From Nakazawaea peltata (lineage: Eukaryota > Ascomycota > Pichiomycetes > Alaninales > Pachysolenaceae), in contig BCGQ01000006.1 in assembly GCA_001599355.1 (NCBI GenBank), forward strand, positions 434,001-498,000: a stretch of 64,000 nt of DNA, read 5' to 3'. How positions within the stretch are numbered: the first letter of the stretch is position 1; each line of letters begins with the position of its first letter. The notes under the pieces are model-generated. The model was not told the DNA's origin. It saw only the letters and a list, made by a program, of their open reading frames with translations, and ran no database searches. Below are positions 27,980-36,990 of the stretch, one piece after another. A program made the position numbers and the translations under genes.

Positions 27980-29938
27980 TTAATTCATTATACGGGATAC
28001 ATCATGGAACCATGGGAGTTTCTTGAGGGACAGTAGAAGCAGTATTTTTCTGTACTTTTCTACACGACTCGGATCAAGAAATGGTGTAGTCAGCGGATCA
28101 CATCGAACTACTGCGTGGTACCATTTATCATAGTTAAACCTAATCAGATAAGGCATACTAGTGGTAGTTGCAAAGAAACATTGGAACCGAATATAAGATT
28201 CCAATGGTCTTCGAAGTGTTAATATGCTGTCTATGGTATCCAGAATGACATCGGCACATTCTATATCTTCTTTACCGAGCCAAATTAAAATAATTGCAAT
28301 GCATGAGCAAATACTCAATTTCCAGTATGATCCCTTCATACATTCTCCCTCTTTAAAGAGTCTGAGAAGCTCGAGGGCTTCGAAGACAATTTCGGTCTCT
28401 TTTTCCTTTATTTGGGGGTCACCTTTTAATTCATGTAGATTTAAATAACTTAAAAAATCCGGCACCTTTAATCGTTCTGCTGTAGTTTGGTTCAATTCTA
28501 TTTGTGAATCTTGCAATAATGCCGAGAAGAGCTGATGGCATTTGGATTTCGTCTCAATGTTAGGATGACGTTCAAGGTATTCCAATCTTATTTGTTCTAT
28601 TTCCTTGTCCAATTGTAAAAATTCATTCACCAAAACTGACGTCAACATATACTCATCTCCTTTAAATATGTTCATTATCGATGTATACTGATCGATTTCA
28701 ATGGAACCATTTTGGTGGATTAAACTCCAAGATGATAAAAGTTTGACCGTATAGAATAAATCAAATGGAACTTTTCTCTCATCTTTATTCTTAGAATGAT
28801 TTGTTAATGCGTACACTATATAATCGATCACCTTTGCGAAAGGTCTCTTATTGCCTAATTTTTCGAATGATGCAGAGAGGGCGAACGAATTCATATGGGT
28901 CTTATCAAAATGGGCTGAGAGAACCTTTATGAAGGTGGCATACAATACATCATAATGTGATTTATATGTCATTTTCTTTACATTTTCAATGGCTTTTGTT
29001 TGATAATCACTCATTAATACCAAAGCTTTGCATAAAGAAATTTGAAGGGGTGAAAAATATTTCACAGACGAGTTATAGTTAGTTATTATCCCAAACAGAT
29101 CACCAACTCCTGTCGGTGAACAATTAGAAACATCCCTTTTAATACATGTTACGAGCAAATCCATCAACTGATCATCATAGGTCTCGGGTGGTGCTTCTTT
29201 CAAGAAAATACACCTCCAAAAATCCACCTGACAAGAGAACAATCGAAGTTGAGGGAGCTTAAAAATAGAAATGAAATATGGCACAATAGATTTATATGAT
29301 GATACTTTAGGTTCCACCATATTGATGAATATATACTCAACTGCCATTAAATCCTCTACTTGGACTGGTTGGGCAGCATTTTGTTTGATTAATCGGCTTA
29401 AAACTTCAAGATACCCATTATACAAGCTGTAGCAATAAGGGAAGGTAGATATTTGAAACCTTCCAAGTTGTAACACCTTCAGAAATAACTCCAGTCTGCA
29501 TCTGATATCAAACAGATTCAGTCTTAAAATGCCATATATCTGATTTAAAGCTCCTGTTATGACCCCCATATATTCTATAAGCACGGCATCAGGCTCATCA
29601 CCATCAGCGATAGACGACGGGGTTCGAAGAGATCCAATGAAAGAATTGTAACAAGCGTTGTAATCTCCGACCTCACCCAGCCTCTCATCTTCACTTCTAA
29701 GTTTCTGCCATTCTCTGGTACTCTTGATGGTGGACTCCAAGGTCTCAATGGCTACGTCGGTTGTCTCGATCACCAACGACCACCACAATTCCAATCGTCT
29801 ATCCACAAGAGGTTCCGACACTATTCCCAGGTATCTGGACAAATCAAAGGCAGCGGCAAGAGCATCTGAAGGGATGGTGGAATCCTCACTCAAAACCCAT
29901 AATGGTCCAATCTCCTGCACTGTTCCATTGCTCTGCAT
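27980..29938 (-). CDS. Unrecognised 652-residue helical protein
   Basis: An open frame of 652 residues from a good ATG to the stop, with codon use like its neighbours, so it is a real gene. The product is Leu/Ile-rich and appears all-helical, of the HEAT/ARM-repeat kind, with no signal peptide, membrane span, nucleotide-binding loop or Cys cluster. Distinctive stretches are YIFINMVEPKVSSYKSIVPY, DERKVPFDLFYTVKLLSSW and FNYDKWYHAVVRCDP. I considered Pex8 because the C-terminal YDKWYHAVV loosely recalls it, but the protein lacks a PTS1 (it ends SRIMN) and I cannot support the match. It lies 250 bp downstream of the HUL4 start, on the same strand. Confidence 0.85.
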   Translation of the reverse strand: MQSNGTVQEIGPLWVLSEDSTIPSDALAAAFDLSRYLGIVSEPLVDRRLELWWSLVIETTDVAIETLESTIKSTREWQKLRSEDERLGEVGDYNACYNSFIGSLRTPSSIADGDEPDAVLIEYMGVITGALNQIYGILRLNLFDIRCRLELFLKVLQLGRFQISTFPYCYSLYNGYLEVLSRLIKQNAAQPVQVEDLMAVEYIFINMVEPKVSSYKSIVPYFISIFKLPQLRLFSCQVDFWRCIFLKEAPPETYDDQLMDLLVTCIKRDVSNCSPTGVGDLFGIITNYNSSVKYFSPLQISLCKALVLMSDYQTKAIENVKKMTYKSHYDVLYATFIKVLSAHFDKTHMNSFALSASFEKLGNKRPFAKVIDYIVYALTNHSKNKDERKVPFDLFYTVKLLSSWSLIHQNGSIEIDQYTSIMNIFKGDEYMLTSVLVNEFLQLDKEIEQIRLEYLERHPNIETKSKCHQLFSALLQDSQIELNQTTAERLKVPDFLSYLNLHELKGDPQIKEKETEIVFEALELLRLFKEGECMKGSYWKLSICSCIAIILIWLGKEDIECADVILDTIDSILTLRRPLESYIRFQCFFATTTSMPYLIRFNYDKWYHAVVRCDPLTTPFLDPSRVEKYRKILLLLSLKKLPWFHDVSRIMN

Positions 29939-30109
29939 ATTCGCTTATCTCTTATCGCCTCGATGGCGGTCCAGTGTTTGACAGTTGATTTTTGTATGGT
30001 GCGCAAGGAAAAAAAGGGTCCGATCGGATTTTTGAGATTATTTTGAGGGGTTACGAGGGGTTACAAACAGATGGCATAAAATATATCTTAAACTCATAAC
30101 TATATATAT

Positions 30110-31120
30110 TTACTCGGAAGATGGTTTCAAGGACCACCAGGCAAAGACACCGGCAAAAATACTCAGGAAAACCAATTTCTCGGTACTGGAAATTTGCTGT
30201 GTACTTGGCTCAAATTTGGCCTGTTGTTGCTGCGCAAAAGCTTCTTGCTCGGCTTCTTCTGCGTTTTCAGAGCCGGCTCCTTCTTCAAGATTGAATCTCC
30301 TGAAGATGTTTTCAAATACATTGACGGATCCTTCACTGTCTGGGCCGACTGAGACAGCTCCGTCCATATCGGCAATCTTGGTTTCAGTAGTGACAAGATC
30401 ATCGAGTGGTTTTGGTTTCGAAATCAAAGTCGGAGCGGAAATTTGTTCCTTCAAAGAAGGTGGCTCGTTATCAGCAGATGGGAATTTGAGTGCATCAACG
30501 GTGGCATTTGGATTCTTATCGGTAATTGGAGTGGTGGAGAACAGTTTCAGGGCCAGTTGGAGCAGAGCTTTCTTGGCCTGAGGTGGGGCCACATTCACTT
30601 TCGCCAGAACCTTGGTTTCTGCTTCATTTATAGTAGGTCTCTTAGCAGTCGATGCATTTGATAATCTTCTTGTAATTTTCTTTTGGAACTCTTTCAATTG
30701 TTTCTTTGTCTCTTCCTTCACTTTTGGAGATGTAGTCGTGCTCAAATCCCTAGAACTCTCCAAATCAATAAGTTTTGCACTCTCATAATTTGAAAGCCTT
30801 TGAATCAATTCCAGTTTTTTTCCACTAACTTTCAACTTTCTTGATCTACATTCGGTCTTTAATGCTTGTAAATTCATCGTAGCATATTTGTTGCTATGAG
30901 AATGTAAGAGAAGAGATTCCGTTTGAGATGTTTGATGCACATTTCTGGTAGCAGAAAGATTAGCTTTTGTCAGGGTCTTCTTCTTGCTTGGGGCTTGTTG
31001 ATAAGATGTGCTAGAGAAAGGTTGCGTTCTCGGTAAAGGTGACAGGTAAACATCCCTCTTGACAGAGCTCTGGAAAGCCGATCTTAAAGATGGCAATGAT
31101 CTAGCAGCTCTTAAAGACAT
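30110..31120 (-). CDS. AIM34: Mitochondrial SAP-domain membrane protein, Aim34-like
   Basis: The 336-residue protein begins with a basic, Ser/Arg-rich presequence (MSLRAARSLPSLRSAFQSS). A SAP domain at about residues 80-115 follows (MNLQALKTECRSRKLKVSGK, KLELIQRLSNYE). A long Ser/Thr/Lys-rich linker and one transmembrane helix near the C-terminus (LVFLSIFAGVFAWWSL) complete it. This presequence-SAP-TM order is that of yeast Aim34, which has 198 residues; the linker here is much longer. The function of the family is not settled; loss in yeast affects mitochondrial inheritance. The next gene on the strand is MIX17, also mitochondrial. Confidence 0.75.
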   Translation of the reverse strand: MSLRAARSLPSLRSAFQSSVKRDVYLSPLPRTQPFSSTSYQQAPSKKKTLTKANLSATRNVHQTSQTESLLLHSHSNKYATMNLQALKTECRSRKLKVSGKKLELIQRLSNYESAKLIDLESSRDLSTTTSPKVKEETKKQLKEFQKKITRRLSNASTAKRPTINEAETKVLAKVNVAPPQAKKALLQLALKLFSTTPITDKNPNATVDALKFPSADNEPPSLKEQISAPTLISKPKPLDDLVTTETKIADMDGAVSVGPDSEGSVNVFENIFRRFNLEEGAGSENAEEAEQEAFAQQQQAKFEPSTQQISSTEKLVFLSIFAGVFAWWSLKPSSE

Positions 31121-31532
31121 GATAAAATTACTTGTCTGATAAATAGTCTCACAGTCAAAGTCTTGTATTTAGATGAAGAATATATATCTAAACGGGGCTG
31201 GTAAACAAACCTTTATTCTAAAAATACGAATATTGATTTAATATTAGGGGGGAGATGAGTTCCAGACTTAATTAAATTTCCCGATTTGGCAATTGAAAAA
31301 TAAATCTCTATTTTGGAGTTCGGGTCACGTGATTTCACCCTCGGTCAGAGGGGAGTTTTCCGAGGGTCAAACTCTAAGAAGACCCGTAAGGATGAGGTCG
31401 GAACAGTATTATAACTACAAATTCATATTATCTCTATTAAATGTTTTGGGTTTTATTACCAATAAATACTTGGTTAGACTAAATACAGCAAATAGGTGAT
31501 TCCAAAGGGATCACAAATAAATATATAACTTC
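31121..31532. other. Intergenic: AIM34 promoter side, MIX17 3' side
   Basis: 412 bp. GTCACGTGAT (31323-31332) is a good Cbf1/E-box type site. No gene; ORFs here lack codon bias. Confidence 0.55.
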
Positions 31533-31964
31533 TTAGTAGTTCTTAGCAGCCTCTTGACAAGCCTTAAGTTGTTGCAAGTAGTAGTCACAGATTTGGAAGT
31601 TACCGTTGTTGTCCTCCAAACATCTGGTGAAGTTTCTAGCATCGACATCACAACCTCTAGCAGTCTCTTGAAGAGTGTCTTGGGCAGCGTATTGTTGTTG
31701 TTCAACTGGAGCAGAAGAAGAACCACTGAACAAACCAGTAAGACCAGCACCGATGGTGTGACCGACAGCGGAACCAACGGCAACACCAGCAGCGGTAGAA
31801 GCCATTTGGGAGAACAAACCTGGTTGAGAGGATTGAGCTGGGGCATGAGTAGCTGGAGCTTGAGCTGGTCTAGCTGGGATAGCAGCAGTAGAAGCAGATC
31901 TGGATTGGGCTGGAGCAGCTCTTGGAGCTGGTCTTGGAGCTGGACGACGGGATTGACGGGCCAT
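31533..31964 (-). CDS. MIX17: CHCHD2/10-type twin CX9C protein Mix17
   Basis: The 143-residue protein has an Arg/Ala/Pro-rich N-terminus (MARQSRRPAPRPAPR) acting as targeting sequence. A central glycine/alanine hydrophobic segment follows (GVAVGSAVGHTIGAGLTGLF). The C-terminal CHCH domain has exact CX9C pairs: C-DVDARNFTR-C and C-DYYLQQLKA-C. The family is imported into the intermembrane space by Mia40 and folded by two disulfides. Length and layout match yeast Mix17 and human CHCHD2. Codon use is highly biased, suggesting strong expression. It is divergent from the complex I 49 kDa gene. Confidence 0.93.
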   Translation of the reverse strand: MARQSRRPAPRPAPRAAPAQSRSASTAAIPARPAQAPATHAPAQSSQPGLFSQMASTAAGVAVGSAVGHTIGAGLTGLFSGSSSAPVEQQQYAAQDTLQETARGCDVDARNFTRCLEDNNGNFQICDYYLQQLKACQEAAKNY

Positions 31965-32692
31965 TGTTTATAATAATTCGACTTTTATATGAAGTATACT
32001 TTTCAAGATCTCTCTCTCAAATGAAATACAACTTTCTTTATATATAGTTTTGGCCTCCGCGCTAATAGAACGTGGAAGAAGGAAAAAATTTTCCCTTTCG
32101 AGACAGGAGGCGATTTTATTAGGCGTAAATCGGCAGTGGCGTAGACAAAAAAATGACTTAGGGACGAGATGAGGGAAATTTTAAAGGGGTTTCCGAAGGA
32201 AGCAGAGCTCCGGGGGGTAGTAATACGGCGATGAATCCGAGATTCGGTGTAGAGAGGCTTCAGTGGCAATGGCGAGCTGCATATCGTCATCGTTTTCGGG
32301 AGCGGCTCGACGATTTCGATTTCGATTTCGCTTTCCTTCAATTCTCTCCCCTAATAATTCTCTTCCAACAATTCTCCCCTTAATTCTCACCCCCAACTCT
32401 CCATACTACTCCCTTTTACCGAAACTGCCTATCCTCCTTTTTACGTGCCAACAATATTTTCCTTTCCCCACGGAAGGAGGGGAAAGCAGTCAATGCGCCA
32501 ACATAATCTTGAGCATTGTATCAATTTCGTGCGGGTGGAGACTTTAAAATATGGGGGAAAACAATCACTCAAAGTGGAGCGGGAGAAAATTATCAAATCA
32601 TAGGCTGGGGAAAACTAATAAATTTTAATAGAGAAACACCTCCTCACGAGAAACCAAGTCGAAGAATCCATCTAAATTTAAAGTGATTTGTG
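31965..32692. other. Divergent intergenic MIX17 / complex I 49 kDa
   Basis: 728 bp. It has GATTTCGATTTCGATTTCG-like hexamer repetition near 32312-32330 and pyrimidine-rich sequence at 32337-32410. Open frames through here have no ATG of weight or recognisable product. Confidence 0.55.
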
Positions 32693-34162
32693 ATGTTGGG
32701 AAGATACCTCCGTCTAAGGACCCCTGTGTGCACACGCAGATTACCAATATCTAGGTCTTTTACCCAATCTCTGCTGCTTTTCAAGGCTACCCCAATTCCA
32801 GGACCCCCTCCTTCTGACTCTAATAATGGGTCACCAATGTTCTATCAATCAGACCCTAATGAGTTCAATTTGAAAGGTACCATGATGGTGGAGAGTCCAT
32901 TGGGCTCGTATGATGAGTTTGCTTCTGAGGCTCATCAATTCGAGCATTGGGATCTCAAGAATGCTGACCATCCAGATTATCCTATTAAAAAAACAGAGTT
33001 AAGACATTTCACTTTAAATTTTGGACCTCAACATCCAGCTCTGCACGGTGTTTTGAGATTAATTTTGGAATTACAAGGTGAGGAGATCATGAGAGCCGAC
33101 CCTCATATCGGTTTGTTGCATAGAGGAACAGAAAAGTTGATCGAATCTAAAACTTATATGCAACTGTTACCTTATTTCGACAGATTGGACTACGTTTCTA
33201 TGATGACCAATGAAAGTGTATTTGCTTTGCTGACTGAAAAATTGTTGAACATTGAAGTTCCAGAACGTGCCAAATATATCAGAACTTTATTTGGTGAGAT
33301 TACTAGAATCTTGAACCATTTGATGTCTGTCTTGACACACGCCATGGATGTTGGTGCATTGACTCCATTCCTTTGGGGATTCGAAGAACGTGAAAAGTTA
33401 ATGGAATTCTACGAAAGAGTTAGTGGTGCAAGACTTCATGCTCTGTATGTCAGACCAGGTGGTGTCTCTCAGGACTTACCTCCAGGATTATTAGATGATA
33501 TCTATATGTGGGCTACTCAATTCGGAGACAGAGTTGATGAGGTCGAAGAACTTTTGACCGATAATAGAATCTGGAAACAAAGAACCATCGATATTGGTAT
33601 CGTCACTGCTGAAGATGCTTTAAATTTGTCTTTATCCGGAGTCATGTTAAGAGGATCTGGTGTTCCATATGATATCAGAAAACTGCAACCTTATGATGCT
33701 TATGATAAAGTTGAATTTGATATTCCAGTGGGAACTAAAGGAGATTGTTACGATCGTTATTTAATCAGAATGGCCGAATTCAGACAATCTTTGAGAATTA
33801 TCGAACAGTGTATTAATGATATGCCTCCTGGACCGGTCAAAGTTGAAGATTTCAAAATCTCTCCTCCTTCAAGAGGTTTGATGAAAGATGATATGGAGGC
33901 CTTGATTAACCATTTCTTATTATTCTCTAAAGGTTATGCCGTCCCTCAAGGTGACACATACACCGTTATTGAAGCTCCTAAGGGAGAAATGGGTGTCTAC
34001 TTGGTCAGTGACGGAGGTGAGAGACCTTACAGATGCAAGATCAGAGCTCCAGGTTTCGCACATTTGTCTGCATTTGATCATATTGCCAGAGGTCACTTAT
34101 TACCTGATGCCGTTGCTATTATTGGTACCATGGATTTAGTCTTTGGTGAAGTTGACCGTTAG
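32693..34162 (+). CDS. Complex I 49 kDa subunit (NDUFS2/NUCM)
   Basis: The 489-residue protein has a mitochondrial presequence ([18 protein letters not shown]) and then the whole NuoD/NDUFS2 fold: [52 protein letters not shown], and the C-terminal [19 protein letters not shown] with [13 protein letters not shown]. It lines the ubiquinone-reduction site in the peripheral arm. Its presence shows that this yeast keeps a proton-pumping complex I, unlike Saccharomycetaceae. Four CTG codons (33041, 33164, 33230, 33443) fall exactly at family alanines: QHPAAHG, QALPYFD, LATEK and HAAYVRPGG. This gene is the best witness for the altered code. The ATG at 32693 is the first in frame. Confidence 0.97.
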   Translation: MLGRYLRLRTPVCTRRLPISRSFTQSLLLFKATPIPGPPPSDSNNGSPMFYQSDPNEFNLKGTMMVESPLGSYDEFASEAHQFEHWDLKNADHPDYPIKKTELRHFTLNFGPQHPALHGVLRLILELQGEEIMRADPHIGLLHRGTEKLIESKTYMQLLPYFDRLDYVSMMTNESVFALLTEKLLNIEVPERAKYIRTLFGEITRILNHLMSVLTHAMDVGALTPFLWGFEEREKLMEFYERVSGARLHALYVRPGGVSQDLPPGLLDDIYMWATQFGDRVDEVEELLTDNRIWKQRTIDIGIVTAEDALNLSLSGVMLRGSGVPYDIRKLQPYDAYDKVEFDIPVGTKGDCYDRYLIRMAEFRQSLRIIEQCINDMPPGPVKVEDFKISPPSRGLMKDDMEALINHFLLFSKGYAVPQGDTYTVIEAPKGEMGVYLVSDGGERPYRCKIRAPGFAHLSAFDHIARGHLLPDAVAIIGTMDLVFGEVDR

Positions 34163-34176
34163 CTGATGACACTGTC

Positions 34177-34234
34177 ACTTATTTATTTATTTATTTATTT
34201 ATACTTTATTTAAACTTATTTATTTATTTATCAA
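34177..34234. repeat. (TTTA)n microsatellite
   Basis: Two blocks of TTTA/ATTT repeats begin 15 bp after the complex I gene stop codon, separated by TTTATTTAAAC. More degenerate copies run on to about 34260. It lies in the likely 3' UTR. Confidence 0.85.
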
Positions 34235-34369
34235 TTATTGATCTACCTATTTATTTTATTTCAGATTCCATGTAGCAATTTACGAATTATGTCATTTTTT
34301 TGTTAGGTATTTGATTACTTAAGGTGGGAGGGGACTTTGGAGAAGGCAGATTGAGAAATTGAGTCAGGA

Positions 34370-35038
34370 ATGCAGAGAAGAGATGGGTCACCAGGCCCAA
34401 ATGCAACTTCCAGATCAGTTTCGGCATCACCAAGTTCAGGATATTTGAAGAAAATGGTGGCGTCCCGTTCATTACATGCTTCACTTTCGGCAACTTCCCT
34501 CACATCACTCCTTCCCTCATTCTATGGAGTTTCAAATAATAGATCATCACCAGATTTAAGTGTGGATATCGATGGATCACAAGTATCAGATTTGTTAGCT
34601 CGTGAAAGTGATGTTATCGTGTCGACAAATATTACATCTCTGCTGGAATATAAAGGTTTTGCGGGGTACGTCATTAGTGGGATATTTTTAAGTGCGTGGT
34701 TATTTTGGGCGATGTGCCCAGAATCGATATTGAATGATAAGTTAGGTATCTATTATTATCCTTCTAGATGGTGGGCATTACTGGTTCCTAGTTTCATTTT
34801 GGTTACAATGATGTATATATATGTGGCATTACTGTGCTACAATGTAGAAATTGAGACTGTTCCTTTACTGAGCCCTAACACTATTTGTGACGATGCGGCA
34901 GTTATTGTGACAGAATTACCCCAATATGATGAAAAGCAAAAGAAGGATTCATTTTTATTCAAAAGTACCAGTGGGATATGGGATTTGACCATATCTGATG
35001 TAAATCGTGTGCTATATAGTGATGAGTATGATCAATGA
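34370..35038 (+). CDS. GPI19: PIG-P subunit of GPI-GlcNAc transferase, Gpi19
   Basis: The 222-residue protein has the PIG-P domain at about 105-190: EYKGFAGYVISGIFLSAWLF (first membrane helix), YYYPSRWWALLVPSFIL (the conserved Y-P-S-R/W-W and second helix) and VALLCYNVEIETVP. It is part of the ER enzyme that puts GlcNAc on phosphatidylinositol, the first step of GPI anchors. Yeast Gpi19 has 140 residues. Here about 95 Ser-rich N-terminal residues precede the domain. Later ATGs (e.g. in KKMVASR) could start a shorter form, but the longer frame keeps the same codon character. Confidence 0.9.
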   Translation: MQRRDGSPGPNATSRSVSASPSSGYLKKMVASRSLHASLSATSLTSLLPSFYGVSNNRSSPDLSVDIDGSQVSDLLARESDVIVSTNITSLLEYKGFAGYVISGIFLSAWLFWAMCPESILNDKLGIYYYPSRWWALLVPSFILVTMMYIYVALLCYNVEIETVPLLSPNTICDDAAVIVTELPQYDEKQKKDSFLFKSTSGIWDLTISDVNRVLYSDEYDQ

Positions 35039-35194
35039 CAATAATGCATGACTATTTAATTTGTTACTTATCTTTAAGTAGAAACTGTACGCGAAAAATG
35101 ATTTATATGGCATATTTTTTTAAAATTGTATATTTTTTCATGTGAATATTCTGTAAAGGGGTAATTTAAGGAATAAATTAATTCAAACGTCAAG

Positions 35195-35764
35195 ATGAAG
35201 AGGGATATTCCAAACCAATTAGTATTACCGAGCCGCAACCAGAAGTCCAATAAACTGGAACAAAAAGCCAACAGCAAATCAAATACTAAAAAGAAGCAAT
35301 CTGAAGGAGAATCAGGTCAAATAACGAACCAAATAGTAGATAGAACGAATAGGGATGATGAGGCTGGATCGAAAGCAAAGTTAGGATCGATGTCAGATGT
35401 GAACAATAAAATCGATGACATGAAACCTAAAAGTGAAAATCAGAGAGGGGTTGAACGGGATTTTACATTCTATGAGAAGACACTCAATTTTTCATTTGAG
35501 TATGACGTGAATCCCGGTGAGATAGAGGAGATGTTATTTTCATATGACGGAGAGCTGACAAATTCGGTTGCGAAGCAATCCTACGATGAACTTAAATTAG
35601 CGGTGAAAAAAGAAAGAGAGGAGAAATTCAAGAAGGCATTAGAGGGAATCATTAGCCAAATGAGCGGATTACAAACTGAAGAGTCGGTGCAAGTTAATGA
35701 TGACCTCATCAAAAGCATAGATGTGACAAGTTATGTTGATGAAGTATTCTATGACGAGCATTAA
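35195..35764 (+). CDS. Unrecognised acidic/basic small protein
   Basis: The 189-residue frame starts at an ATG in a good context. The first 90 residues are hydrophilic and disordered (KSNKLEQKANSKSNTKKKQS). The rest looks folded, with FTFYEKTLNFSFEYDVNPGE, then EEMLFSYDGELT, a helical Glu/Lys segment (LKLAVKKEREEKFKKALEG) and an acidic tail ending DEVFYDEH. No signal peptide or membrane span. I do not recognise the family. It follows GPI19 on the same strand by 157 bp. It could be a fast-evolving nuclear or nucleolar protein, but that is only a guess from composition. Confidence 0.7.
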   Translation: MKRDIPNQLVLPSRNQKSNKLEQKANSKSNTKKKQSEGESGQITNQIVDRTNRDDEAGSKAKLGSMSDVNNKIDDMKPKSENQRGVERDFTFYEKTLNFSFEYDVNPGEIEEMLFSYDGELTNSVAKQSYDELKLAVKKEREEKFKKALEGIISQMSGLQTEESVQVNDDLIKSIDVTSYVDEVFYDEH

Positions 35765-36990
35765 GATTTGGCACCCCGTGCAGATTAAGCAAGAGTAGTC
35801 GCAATTAACAAGAGGGATCCGTTAGGCGGGCCTTGCTTATTTTGGACATCGCGCAGGGAATCAAGAGGGTGTGAATCCGGAGATTTTTTGTATTGGTGGG
35901 GTAATTAAGCAAAAAAATAAAGTAGGCTATTGAAGGCTCCGGGAAATGCAAAAAATGTTTCTTTGCTACTAATAGGGTGGCTACCCCGCGTAAACCCCAC
36001 TATGAGTTAATATATAAAAAAATGTTACGTAACAAATAAAATTCTCCGATAAAGAGGGAAACCAAAACGGAAAGCGGAGACAGTCGCTAGTTAAATGATA
36101 TTGAGAGAGCGGCATGTGATGGTGCGAGATAAGAGGCTTAGGAATTATTTTTTTCTAATACAAGTGACCTTTTCCGAATTGCAACCCACCAGGCTGCCCC
36201 ACCACACAATAGCCATCTGATAAATTCCGAAAATATACTACAAAAACAAACATCATTAAATTGTGTGCTCCTCATCCAGTGATGCCTCCTCGTTGCGTCC
36301 CCCGCGCCAAAATCTCTCTTGTTTTCCCTCCTTTTTTTTCTTTTTTCGCTCTCTCACCCCTCCAAACTGTAGCATGCACAAAAATTCCCCACGGTCTCGT
36401 CTCCACCTTTAGTTTTGGTTCCTGCCCGCCCGCACAAACAAAGAGGAATAAACCCGTGATCAAAAAAGGACAAGAAAGAGGGATATGAACAAAACTTTAA
36501 AAGGCTTTTGTGGGAAGAAAAACCATGATCAAAAAGAATATATATCCCACATATATCCCACTTTTCTCGGACTACCTATCCCTCGGCAAGATATATCCCC
36601 CGATATTTTCACTTCAAAATATATGTACCTACCCACGTCATCCCTTCCATTTAAGGAATTTAGGAATCCGATATTTTTGTGAAAGGGCAAAAAATTTTTT
36701 TTATTGCGTAAGGCAAAAAGGACTGGTCATTTATTTCTTTGAGAAATAGTATTGAAGATCAGAGTGTGAGTGTTGCAACGGAGTCGACAACCAAGTTATA
36801 AGTCTACATAGTATACGACAAGCTATACTGAGCTCTACCAAGCTACGAACCTACAACAGGCTATCCAAGCTTTACCAACGCTCCCCAACTATACTCCTAG
36901 ACCCTCCCAATCAAACTAAGAGGGGTTCACTGCTTATTTTTTTTTATATGCGCTAATTGTTAGCAACAAATTATCCGAATCATATACAAT
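35765..36990. other. Long upstream region of the zinc-finger regulator
   Basis: 1226 bp without a convincing gene. It holds a pyrimidine-rich block (36297-36363), two ATATATCCCAC copies near 36540-36560 with a related GATATATCCCCC at 36590, and several short upstream ATGs. A long promoter/leader fits a regulated transcription factor. Confidence 0.6.

Noticed and set aside
27980-29938. Identification as Pex8.
   Set aside because: Only a short C-terminal resemblance (KWYHAVV) and no PTS1; not enough to name the gene.
31323-31332. GTCACGTGAT as a CDEI of a point centromere.
   Set aside because: No AT-rich CDEII of about 80 bp with a TTCCGAA-type CDEIII follows; it is more likely a Cbf1-type promoter site.
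32693-34162. CUG-Ser (Candida-type) code as an alternative.
   Set aside because: The CTG columns are strict alanines (QHPAAHG, HAAYVRPGG, QALPYFD), not serines; Ala fits every diagnostic site looked at.
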